Shown: in pieces, positions 1 to 6,715 of the stretch
How positions within the stretch are numbered: position 1 is the first letter of the stretch
Layout of the letters: the number at the start of each line of letters is the position of its first letter
From: CAYRQF01 sp964615845
Lineage (GTDB): Bacteria; Patescibacteriota; Minisyncoccia; Phycocordibacterales; CSBR16-119
Reading direction: 5' to 3'
Assembly: GCA_964615845.1 (NCBI GenBank)
Contig: CAZTRC010000018.1
Coordinates: 1-11,318, forward strand
DNA: 11,318 nt
The notes under the pieces: generated by a model
Databases searched by the model: none
Told to the model about the DNA's origin: nothing
Seen by the model: only the letters and a program-made list of their open reading frames with translations
Program-made: the position numbers and the translations under genes

Positions 1-116
1 GTCTCCGGCAATTGCTTCTCCGTTTCAATGTAGTTCACCACGAGAGTTATGGCCGCGCCGAGAGCGATGATGAGGACGAAATAAAAGAGTCTTTTGAGGA
101 AGTGTCTATTTAACAT
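1..116 (-). CDS. N-terminal fragment of a small membrane protein (partial, runs off left edge)
   Basis: An ATG at 114-116 opens a frame of 38 codons that is still open at base 1. It begins MLNRHFLKRLFYFVL. Residues about 8-28 are a single hydrophobic stretch rich in Leu, Ile, Phe and Val, preceded by Arg and Lys, which fits an N-in signal anchor or uncleaved signal peptide; the chain then turns polar (NYIETEKQLPE). The family cannot be recognised from this much sequence. No Shine-Dalgarno is visible; the bases before the ATG are AT-rich, and a long inverted repeat (126-200) ends nine bases upstream. The gene lies 125 bases downstream of the M11 protease gene on the same strand, so co-transcription is possible only if the hairpin is read through. 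The amino-acid pattern of basic residues then a membrane helix makes it a likely real gene. Confidence 0.6.
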   Translation of the reverse strand, partial: MLNRHFLKRLFYFVLIIALGAAITLVVNYIETEKQLPE

Positions 117-125
117 AAATTATCA

Positions 126-200
126 TCTTCATTTAAGGCCAGCGGGTGCGAAGCTCCAACAAAACAAATTGTGAGTGCAGCCGCTGGCCATAAATGAAGA
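126..200. repeat. Long inverted repeat, 20-base arms, 35-base loop; candidate terminator of the M11 protease gene
   Basis: The arms 126-145 and 181-200 pair at 19 of 20 positions (single mismatch 136/190). The 35-base loop has a small inner pairing (TGC 147-149 with GCA 177-179). The element sits 41 bases after the stop codon of the M11 protease gene and just before the start of the next gene. There is no clean T-run after the stem on either strand, so it is not a textbook intrinsic terminator. It could terminate, stabilise the 3' end of the mRNA, or be a small repeat element. Confidence 0.6.
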
Positions 201-241
201 CCATCGCTTTTGATTCTAACAGATTTTGTAATATCCACAAT

Positions 242-2959
242 TTAGTTCCAGAAGTTAAAGATTCTTAGTGTTTCCCCTGCAAAGTTAGGCGTCAGATCCT
301 CTACAGTATAATAGAAACTTCTCAATCCTGGAGATATGTTTGTTGGAATATTGTAAGGTATATTAATATATTGAACAACGTTTGGCTCAACCACCATGGT
401 TATGGGTGACAGCAGCGGATTAGCCCATGCTTGCGAGTAACCAAAATCATCGATCATAAAAGTCCTATTATTCGGACAATTTGAGTCAAGTGGAGAATAT
501 TCCGCCTTATAGCTAACAGTAAATATAGATCCCATGTCTGAAAAAAATATATATGGAGGGGGGTCATACTGAACCCACGAACCATTGTCTAGATAGCCCT
601 CTTTAAAGATTTCTAGTGTTGACTGACAAAGATCTGAATCATGTACAGATACCGGAACAATAAATTCTTTTTCTTCTAGAGTGTCTAGGTCTTTGACTTT
701 GAATTCTATTTGATGACTCCCTGAATTGGTGCTTGAAGGAACAAGGAATTCCCAAGAGGTGGTCGTAAAAGAGTTTGGCTCAGCAATTATTGAAGGAAAG
801 CCGCTAGGATGAGTTACAGCCCAATCTGTAATATTTTGACTAATGTTTTGGACTTGATAATTTCTATTGGGGCAACCAGAAACCGGTGGCAAATATTGTC
901 TATTTAACTTTATTATAAAAGATTCTCCGTCCATCAAATGAACAGTGGTTGTGTGTGGGCTATCAACACCATCAACCATAGTAAAGACTTCAAGCACCCC
1001 TTCTATTGGAGCTACGCAATCTTCTACAAGATTGACATAGTTAATCGGGACAATGAATTCCTTTTCTTCCAAGGTATCTAGGTCTTTGATGATAAAAATT
1101 AATTCATGTAGTCCAGACAAAGTTCCCCCAGGAATCATAGCGGTCAAACTATGTGTCCCGGGTGATTGAGAAACGGCATAAAAGGTATTGCCGGGATTAC
1201 CTGTAAAAGTTGTTTCGTTCGTAATCCATTCTGATGTCATTGCATCAGGTACATTAAGTTCATATTTTTTCCAGGGACACATGCTGTCCCCGCTCAAATT
1301 CCAATCGAGCTGGATTGAAAAAGTAGAGCTTGAAATGACCCCTGTCGAAGCTGACACGTTAATTACATCATCTATTGAAATATTCGGATTACAGACAGAG
1401 TTACTAAAATCATAATAAACATTAAAATCGATGCCGTCAGCCGTGACCCCAGTAACATTGATGCCGATACCTGTGACCGGATCGTAAAAACCATTTGTTT
1501 CGGTTATTGCATCGTAATGAAGATCTTGGTAAATACCTAAGCCCGCTTCCGGGTGAGGATCGGCAATATTCCAGGAGTAATTGTTTATATAAAACGGTGT
1601 TGCGTTAGGATCCTGATAATTATCAGGATTTACAGCCGTATATAAGAGTAAGCCATTCGGAATATTCCCAAACAAATACGTATCTTGAAGTTTTGAATCA
1701 ACACCCTCTGCTTTTCTATGCTCAAGACCAAAAATCGGCGGAGCTGTTCTGTTCGGCATATATATTTGAGCCCCGACAACACCGCCAGGAGTTTGAAGAT
1801 TGTCGAGATGATAACTGCCCGGTTGGTTAATAACTAAAACGTTATCAGAATTTATCCATCCAAGTTTTAACTGTTGTCTGTAGTTATAGGCTCGAGCTCC
1901 GTCAGGATAACCCATGGTATCAAAGGCGTTTCCATAATATGAAATACTACAATCACTCCAAACTGTTTTTTCGTCACAATCAAGAGAATTCGAGTGGCCT
2001 AAACCGAAGGTGTGCCCTATCTCGTGATTTAATATTCCAACATAGCTAGGATAATTAACATAGTCACTCGAGCCTGTAAAATCAAACCTGGTTGGATGGC
2101 CTTTAATTTCTGTAAAATAATACTCCTGTCCACTGAATTCTATTTCCGAAGCATAACCACCGATTGTTCCATAATCACCACATCGCGATAATATTATAAT
2201 CGTATTATAATCAGCAATATTTATATTATTAACCATATTTTGGAGACTAGAATATGGAACTGTGCACGGACCAAGATAGCCTTGATACGCCGCATCACTT
2301 CCATATCCTGGCATGGTATACCAACCAAATACGTCGCCGGTATAGCTGACCTTCCCATGAGAGACTTCACTAAAAAATTTCTGAAACTGGCCTTTTCTTT
2401 CGTCAAAAAGATAATCTTCGATGTCTCGCGGGTTTTGAAGTGGAACAGGAATTTGTCGCTCATTGCTTTCAAAATTTACCAAAAATACGGCGGCTTTACC
2501 TTCCCGAGTTCCAACACCCGGCCTTGGAGTGACATCTCTTCCAATATTTTCTCTGCTTTCTCTTGAGCTTACGCTTTCAGTGATTGGTCTAGTCGCCGAA
2601 ACATCTAAATCCAAACTTTTGTTGGAAGTTTTGTATGTCACTTTTTCGTTCACAAGACTTTCGGCTATCGATTTGTTCGCGACAGTAATAGGGGTAGGGT
2701 TCCCCGTTCCGGTATCCAAATAAAACTTCTGGTTTTTTATTACCAATTGATTTGTGTGTGGATCCAATTCGTCGTAATGCTCTTCCAAGAGCACGCCTGA
2801 TACAGTTGATGCTTTGGATTGAGTGGCTCTCGAAGACAAAGCCTGAGCTCCGAGCTCTTTCCTCACAATACTCGGCACCACAACACCCTGCATAACAAAA
2901 AAGGACAGGATGAGAAGTCCTACAGAAAGGAGAAAATTGCCAGACGGCCTATATTTCAT
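242..2959 (-). CDS. Secreted or membrane-anchored zinc metalloprotease, peptidase M11 (gametolysin)-like, with three C-terminal beta modules
   Basis: Probable exported metzincin protease of 905 residues counted from the ATG at 2959. Residues about 8-28 form a hydrophobic segment followed by an AQA motif (38-40) that could be a signal peptidase site; otherwise the protein stays anchored. Residues about 40-150 are a polar propeptide-like stretch. The catalytic domain is about 153-515: HEIGHTFGLGH (312-322) gives the metzincin HExxHxxGxxH zinc site (H312, E313, H316, H322), and FDTMG places the Met-turn at M349, an arrangement typical of M11 peptidases. Three related modules follow (about 523-645, 648-773, 778-905), each with an early Cys and a second Cys before Pro; the first two share the exact string KDLDTLEEKEFIVP. 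An in-frame TTG at 2980 with AAGG six bases upstream is an alternative start; the ATG was preferred because MKYRPSG leads directly into the membrane segment, as in the neighbouring protease. The stop is TAA. Substrate unknown. Confidence 0.88.
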   Translation of the reverse strand: MKYRPSGNFLLSVGLLILSFFVMQGVVVPSIVRKELGAQALSSRATQSKASTVSGVLLEEHYDELDPHTNQLVIKNQKFYLDTGTGNPTPITVANKSIAESLVNEKVTYKTSNKSLDLDVSATRPITESVSSRESRENIGRDVTPRPGVGTREGKAAVFLVNFESNERQIPVPLQNPRDIEDYLFDERKGQFQKFFSEVSHGKVSYTGDVFGWYTMPGYGSDAAYQGYLGPCTVPYSSLQNMVNNINIADYNTIIILSRCGDYGTIGGYASEIEFSGQEYYFTEIKGHPTRFDFTGSSDYVNYPSYVGILNHEIGHTFGLGHSNSLDCDEKTVWSDCSISYYGNAFDTMGYPDGARAYNYRQQLKLGWINSDNVLVINQPGSYHLDNLQTPGGVVGAQIYMPNRTAPPIFGLEHRKAEGVDSKLQDTYLFGNIPNGLLLYTAVNPDNYQDPNATPFYINNYSWNIADPHPEAGLGIYQDLHYDAITETNGFYDPVTGIGINVTGVTADGIDFNVYYDFSNSVCNPNISIDDVINVSASTGVISSSTFSIQLDWNLSGDSMCPWKKYELNVPDAMTSEWITNETTFTGNPGNTFYAVSQSPGTHSLTAMIPGGTLSGLHELIFIIKDLDTLEEKEFIVPINYVNLVEDCVAPIEGVLEVFTMVDGVDSPHTTTVHLMDGESFIIKLNRQYLPPVSGCPNRNYQVQNISQNITDWAVTHPSGFPSIIAEPNSFTTTSWEFLVPSSTNSGSHQIEFKVKDLDTLEEKEFIVPVSVHDSDLCQSTLEIFKEGYLDNGSWVQYDPPPYIFFSDMGSIFTVSYKAEYSPLDSNCPNNRTFMIDDFGYSQAWANPLLSPITMVVEPNVVQYINIPYNIPTNISPGLRSFYYTVEDLTPNFAGETLRIFNFWN

Positions 2960-3002
2960 ATAGATAAATTGTACCAACAAAATTTACCTTTATCTGGGGA
3001 TA

Positions 3003-3038
3003 AAACACGAAAACCGGCCAAGACCGGTTTCCGTGTTT
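3003..3038 (-). promoter_or_regulatory. Terminator-like hairpin in the leader of the M11 protease gene
   Basis: Arms 3003-3017 and 3024-3038 pair at 14 of 15 positions (A3010/C3031 mismatched) around a six-base loop, with a GC-rich top (CCGG/CCGG). Read on the minus strand the stem ends in TTTT, weak for an intrinsic terminator; read on the plus strand it is followed by two TTTT runs. It lies between the predicted transcription start (about 3078) and the protease start codon, so it could act as an attenuator, end a short leader RNA, or block antisense transcription from the plus strand. The structure is seen; the role is inferred. Confidence 0.55.
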
Positions 3039-3084
3039 GTTTTGTTTTGGAGCCTAATTATTGCAATTAAGCACTCACGCCGAG

Positions 3085-3113
3085 AGTATATCACGCCCCT
3101 AGGACAAAGTCAA
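3085..3113 (-). promoter_or_regulatory. Sigma-70-type promoter with extended -10 for the M11 protease gene
   Basis: On the minus strand TTGACT (3108-3113) and TATACT (3085-3090) are separated by exactly 17 bases, and the -10 is preceded by TGA, giving the extended form TGATATACT. The start of transcription is expected near 3078, leaving a leader of about 120 bases to the ATG at 2959. The leader contains a small TAATT/AATTA hairpin (3055-3069) and the larger hairpin at 3003-3038. This is the best-matching promoter in the window apart from that of rnpB. Confidence 0.75.
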
Positions 3114-3125
3114 CCCTCCACTTTA

Positions 3126-3193
3126 CCCCCACACCTATATTTTGATTGCGCCAAAGGCGCGTTCATCGAACAATCAAAATATAGGTGTGGGGG
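3126..3193. terminator. 23-base perfect inverted repeat with structured loop at the 3' end of the large protease gene
   Basis: Arms 3126-3148 and 3171-3193 are perfectly complementary over 23 bases. The 22-base loop can form two mini-hairpins of its own (GCGCC-AAA-GGCGC, 3148-3160, and GTTC-ATC-GAAC, 3161-3171), so the whole can fold as a branched structure. The outer arm ends one base after the TAA stop of the 1037-residue protein (stop at 3195-3197). On the minus strand the stem is followed by TAAAG and not by a T-run, so termination is likely but not certain. It may also protect the mRNA 3' end. Confidence 0.65.
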
Positions 3194-3194
3194 C

Positions 3195-6100
3195 TTATTT
3201 AGGCGTCGAAGTATGCTGGATCACACACGGCTTGAGGGTAAGCGAAGCTGAACCTTGATCGTTGTTTGAACTAGTATCGTCTTGGTCGAGCGAGATGAGA
3301 TTCGCCACGTTTGTCTTTACCCCGCAGGCATTTTTCGGCACTTTCAAAGTGATATCGATATGGGTTTGAGCTCCCGGGGCCAAATCGTGGATGGAGAAGA
3401 CGCCGGTTACGGGATTGAAGGTGTTTTGAGGATTTAGAGATTGGTGTGAACCGTACATGAGACCTGCCGGGAAGACGTCATTTACCACGATGTTCGTGGC
3501 GGCATTTGGACCGAGATTCGCCACTCGTACGCGCCATGTGACATAGCGGTCAAACACAGAGAGAGTTGGATCAATGAGGTCTTTGACAACCTTGATATCG
3601 ACCGGCGGAAGTTCTTCGTTTGGCGGAGTGGTACTATCCAAAACTACACCAAAATCGTTGTCGGGGTCTGTTTGTCCACCGGTGACAGTAATTGAATATG
3701 GATGACTGTAGCCAGGAAGCAAACCATTGTTTTGAACCGGTTCGGTCACATTTTGATACAACGCTTCGTCGGCCACAACAACATAGTAGCTATCGTCCGG
3801 AAGGCTTGTAAATTCATAGAGTCCGAGGTTTGGAATGTTTGACGTCGTAACTGTCGACAGAGGTGTCGTCTGACCTTGTTTGTAAATCGAGACCTGAACT
3901 CCATCTAATCCTGGATCGCTCGCGTCTTGTCCCCCATTTTGATTCAAATCCTGATAGACGGCACCAGAAATTTTATTGTCGGTTTGTTCGTATTTTCTTA
4001 TCGAAATATTATCTACATAGTTGTAAGCTCCACATGCTGAGCATGTCGTCGGGGTAACAAAATCTGGATACACAGAAAAGTATTCATACGCACCATCGGC
4101 ATAAAATATCTGCTCTATATGTTGCCAGTTATTGTTCGGATCGTTCGTTATGATATTCTGTTCCAATATCTGCTGACCAGCAGAAGGCACGTTCTGTATT
4201 ATGGAATTAGGCAGGTTTGGGCTTGCGAGTGATGAGTTGTTTCCAAGTCGGGCAATTATTTTTACATTAGGTGTTTGTGGAGAAGATACGGAAACAACAT
4301 CAAAAGATATTTGATAGGCTTGATTAGCGACTGTCGGATATTTCAATTTTGTAATGATGCCTTCTACGGCCTGGAAATTGTCCAACGTCTTGGATCTATA
4401 CATATGAGCATGCCTAGAACTTCCCGGAGACATCTGCACGCTGCAGCCGGAGAAAAAGCCGCAAGACCAAGGGAACCTGAAATAGCTACCAGGCTGAGCT
4501 GCAGAAACGACATCCACAGAACCTATCAGATGGCACCAATTCGGAACGTCGTCATTGGCATCCCAGCCCCACTGACAAAGAAAACCATTCTGACCGAGGG
4601 GTGTCATGAGTGGCATTTCGAAATCTCCGTTACAGACATATTCATCCGGATCTCCAAGACCGATGCATTCGCTTGCTGATTTTATCGTTGCCTCAAGAGA
4701 AATTCTATTTGAGATACTATCTTGATTGGAGTAAGCGAAGAGTCTCGGATTCATTGAAGGCGAAGGATCAAACATTATTGATTTTGCACCTAAAGCATTC
4801 GGCAAAAGAGTTCCCGTACAATTTGCGCCTAAATAATAAGCAAAACTGTCTCCCGTCTCCAACAAGATAGGCGTAAGATGATGTATAGAAAGAACACCGC
4901 CACCAAGAGATATGTCGTTTAAAAGAGGTTTAATACAGACTGGATTACCGTTTAGATTGAAGCTGTCATTTTCAGCAACCGGAGTTTCGAGCTCGCAACC
5001 CGCCACCCCATCCATCTGATAACCAGCGTGACACAAGACTTCTTTTTCGTGATCATCAATCGGTCTCACGGTATTGGTGCCAATCGATGGATGCATGACG
5101 TAGATCTCGCCTGGTGCACGATTCATATCAAAGTGAGAGAGCGATGATCCTTGCTGCCAGCTAACAGGACTGAAGACGGGACGAATACCATCTGGGATCG
5201 CGCCAACAACATTTTTAATTCCACGGTAAACGACAGTGTTCCCAATAAACCAAGACGGTGGTGCGCCGACAGGAACATTTAAAATACTTGTTACCTGATC
5301 AAAGAATGAATCGCTCAAAGTGTCATCTTTATAAGAAAAGAAATCAAAGGTACCGTGAGTGCGTGGAACACCTGTTTCGCTCACAACCGATGGCAAACGT
5401 CCGCGGAAACCAAGTGTGTGCATGACTTCGTGGTAGATGACCGTGTAGAAGTCATATGTCAAAGGGTTCAAGGTCGAATCTACATCCCACTGGACACCAT
5501 TCCAACCGGTCATAATGAGAGCGTCAAAATTTCCCTGGCCTGGCGTCGGGTCGGTTTGAGAAATTATGTGCTTGTGAAGCGAGCCATTATCAAGATCTCC
5601 TTGATAGTAACCAAAGTATGCTGAAGCCGCAGCCAGGGCGCCCGGTGGCATGTTAGCATTGGCCATAAACAAAATATCCGGTGTAACCGTCATCTCGTCG
5701 AGTTTGATCATTTCGGAAATATCCTGGAGAACCTGGCAAGCTTCAATTCGTCTTCCCTGTCCAAATGTTGGATCATCATAGCCGACATTGGTATCGAGAG
5801 CGACATCTTCGAAGTATGCTTTGAAGTAGCCGGTAACGTTTAGGTTGGCGCGGCAATTGTAAATCCCTGGATTATTCGGATCAGCGTCGTAGGCCAAAGC
5901 CTTTTTGGTCTCGAAAAAATTAAAAGATGTTTTTTGTCTCGCTGCCGTCTTTTTCATGAAAGCGTTTTCTCTGACCGGGTAACCCCAGGCGTCCCGAATC
6001 GGACCCAGCTGTTCCCCTATCTCAAATGGGACTTTCTTTTCATCAAAGGCAGCAATGGACGCATCAAAATATCTTTCACCTTTCAGAACCGCTGAAGTCA

Positions 6101-6308
6101 CGGCGAATTTATAATTAAAAGTGAAAGCGCCTGGATTTGTCTTGGAAAGCTGCATGCTGTAATCATTCTTGACTGAAGTCGAAACCGCGGCTGCGAGATC
6201 TTCGCGGAAAAGAGTCGGCATGATAGCCGTTTGGAATATGAAGAAAGAGATAAGGAGAAGTCCGACAGCGATGACAAATTCATCGGAGAGCTTTTTCATT
6301 TTTTTCAT
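3195..6308 (-). CDS. Multidomain surface metalloprotease-like protein (leishmanolysin-like zinc site, carbohydrate-binding-like, SdrD B-like and DUF11 domains)
   Basis: A 1037-residue exported protein. Residues about 11-31 are a membrane segment after a Lys-rich start; an AAAV stretch at 39-42 could be a signal peptidase site. The zinc region is HEVMHTLGF (H293, E294, H297, G300). The usual third His of a metzincin (position 303) is Gly; a later SHFD (H392) followed by VMHP (M405) resembles the M8/leishmanolysin plan, in which an insertion separates the third ligand from HExxH. Downstream, about 440-545 looks like a beta-sandwich module, about 555-772 like a galactose-binding-fold or CBM-type module (NGDFEMP start, YNYVDNISI end), 776-890 is an SdrD B-like repeat with a calcium-loop signature (DLNQNGGQDASDPGLDG), and about 902-1027 is a DUF11 domain. 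No LPXTG sorting signal. ATG start, TAA stop. A second ATG at 6299 is possible. Activity and substrate are inferred, not shown. Confidence 0.85.
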   Translation of the reverse strand: MKKMKKLSDEFVIAVGLLLISFFIFQTAIMPTLFREDLAAAVSTSVKNDYSMQLSKTNPGAFTFNYKFAVTSAVLKGERYFDASIAAFDEKKVPFEIGEQLGPIRDAWGYPVRENAFMKKTAARQKTSFNFFETKKALAYDADPNNPGIYNCRANLNVTGYFKAYFEDVALDTNVGYDDPTFGQGRRIEACQVLQDISEMIKLDEMTVTPDILFMANANMPPGALAAASAYFGYYQGDLDNGSLHKHIISQTDPTPGQGNFDALIMTGWNGVQWDVDSTLNPLTYDFYTVIYHEVMHTLGFRGRLPSVVSETGVPRTHGTFDFFSYKDDTLSDSFFDQVTSILNVPVGAPPSWFIGNTVVYRGIKNVVGAIPDGIRPVFSPVSWQQGSSLSHFDMNRAPGEIYVMHPSIGTNTVRPIDDHEKEVLCHAGYQMDGVAGCELETPVAENDSFNLNGNPVCIKPLLNDISLGGGVLSIHHLTPILLETGDSFAYYLGANCTGTLLPNALGAKSIMFDPSPSMNPRLFAYSNQDSISNRISLEATIKSASECIGLGDPDEYVCNGDFEMPLMTPLGQNGFLCQWGWDANDDVPNWCHLIGSVDVVSAAQPGSYFRFPWSCGFFSGCSVQMSPGSSRHAHMYRSKTLDNFQAVEGIITKLKYPTVANQAYQISFDVVSVSSPQTPNVKIIARLGNNSSLASPNLPNSIIQNVPSAGQQILEQNIITNDPNNNWQHIEQIFYADGAYEYFSVYPDFVTPTTCSACGAYNYVDNISIRKYEQTDNKISGAVYQDLNQNGGQDASDPGLDGVQVSIYKQGQTTPLSTVTTSNIPNLGLYEFTSLPDDSYYVVVADEALYQNVTEPVQNNGLLPGYSHPYSITVTGGQTDPDNDFGVVLDSTTPPNEELPPVDIKVVKDLIDPTLSVFDRYVTWRVRVANLGPNAATNIVVNDVFPAGLMYGSHQSLNPQNTFNPVTGVFSIHDLAPGAQTHIDITLKVPKNACGVKTNVANLISLDQDDTSSNNDQGSASLTLKPCVIQHTSTPK

Positions 6309-6314
6309 GCCTCT

Positions 6315-6320
6315 AGTATA
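6315..6320 (-). promoter_or_regulatory. Extended -10 element placed for a leaderless mRNA of the large protease gene
   Basis: TATACT (minus strand) is preceded by TGA, giving TGATATACT, the same extended -10 as in front of the M11 protease gene. Only six bases separate it from the ATG at 6308, so transcription would start at about the A of the start codon. No good -35 is seen 16-18 bases upstream, as expected for an extended -10 promoter. It overlaps the divergent rnpB promoter. Confidence 0.55.
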
Positions 6321-6327
6321 TCAAGGA

Positions 6328-6355
6328 TTGACATATCTCTGATTGTGGATAGAAT
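6328..6355 (+). promoter_or_regulatory. Promoter of rnpB
   Basis: A consensus -35 TTGACA (6328-6333) and a -10 TAGAAT (6350-6355) are 16 bases apart. The expected start, about seven bases downstream, falls at 6361-6362, exactly where the P1 helix of RNase P RNA begins. The -35 lies only eight bases from the -10 of the divergent protease gene, so the two promoters occupy overlapping DNA. Confidence 0.8.
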
Positions 6356-6360
6356 CAAAT

Positions 6361-6672
6361 TGTTCGTATCGGATAGTTGCGCCGCGTTTGACGCGGTGAG
6401 GAAAGTCCGGACACGTACATTTATATGTAGGACGGTAGCGGGTAACGCCCGCCTGTGGCAACACAAGAGGTGCGAGCAGTGACGCCTGATTCGAAAGATG
6501 AAGGATTCCCTAGCGGAATAATCTCATGGTGACATGAGGGTGAAACGGCAAAATCCTTACCTACGTGCAAGGCCGAGCCGCGTTTGACGCGGAGTGCCGC
6601 TTGAGTCCGAGAGCAATTTCGGACCTAGATAAATAACTGTCTATTACAGAATCCGGCTTATAGATACGAACA
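6361..6672 (+). ncRNA. rnpB: RNase P RNA (catalytic subunit of ribonuclease P)
   Basis: The RNA cleaves the 5' leader from precursor tRNAs. The hallmark conserved blocks are present: GAGGAAAGTCCGGAC (6398-6412), GGTAACGCCC (about 6440-6449), the GTGCAAGGCC and CTTGAG blocks, CCTAGAT (6624-6630) and ACAGAATCCGGCTTAT (6647-6662). Ends are set by P1, TGTTCGTATC (6361-6370) with GATACGAACA (6663-6672), ten pairs. P2 forms between 6372-6378 and 6635-6641 with one G-U pair. P18 is the CCGA/TCGG hairpin near 6608-6622. Length is about 312 nt, shorter than the 377 nt of E. coli. The region that holds P15-P17 in E. coli is reduced to one short hairpin (6577-6592) that is identical in sequence to the P3-like hairpin at 6381-6396. 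It converges on nrdB and shares its terminator. Confidence 0.96.
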
Positions 6673-6680
6673 CAAACATG

Positions 6681-6710
6681 AAAGAAACTCCGTGAAAGCG
6701 GAGTTTCTTT
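6681..6710. terminator. Bidirectional intrinsic terminator shared by rnpB and nrdB
   Basis: A 12-base-pair stem (6681-6692 with 6699-6710, AAAGAAACTCCG/CGGAGTTTCTTT) closes a six-base loop. On the plus strand it is followed by CTTTTCT, eight bases after the mature 3' end of rnpB; on the minus strand the A-rich left arm supplies the U-rich tail and the stem begins five bases after the nrdB stop codon. It serves both convergent units. Confidence 0.85.
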
Positions 6711-6715
6711 CTTTT

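Noticed and set aside
3126..3193. Ends of an insertion sequence or a MITE
   Set aside because: No target-site duplication is visible and only 22 bases separate the arms; without a second genomic copy a mobile origin cannot be claimed.
4275..4679. 134-codon open frame on the plus strand
   Set aside because: It lies wholly opposite the 1037-residue protease gene, has no recognisable domain, and its composition (many Arg, Cys, His) is that of a reverse-strand shadow.
6381..6592. Repeated GCCGCGTTTGACGCGG as a CRISPR or mobile repeat
   Set aside because: There are only two copies, both inside rnpB and both able to form helices of that RNA; there are no regularly spaced units.
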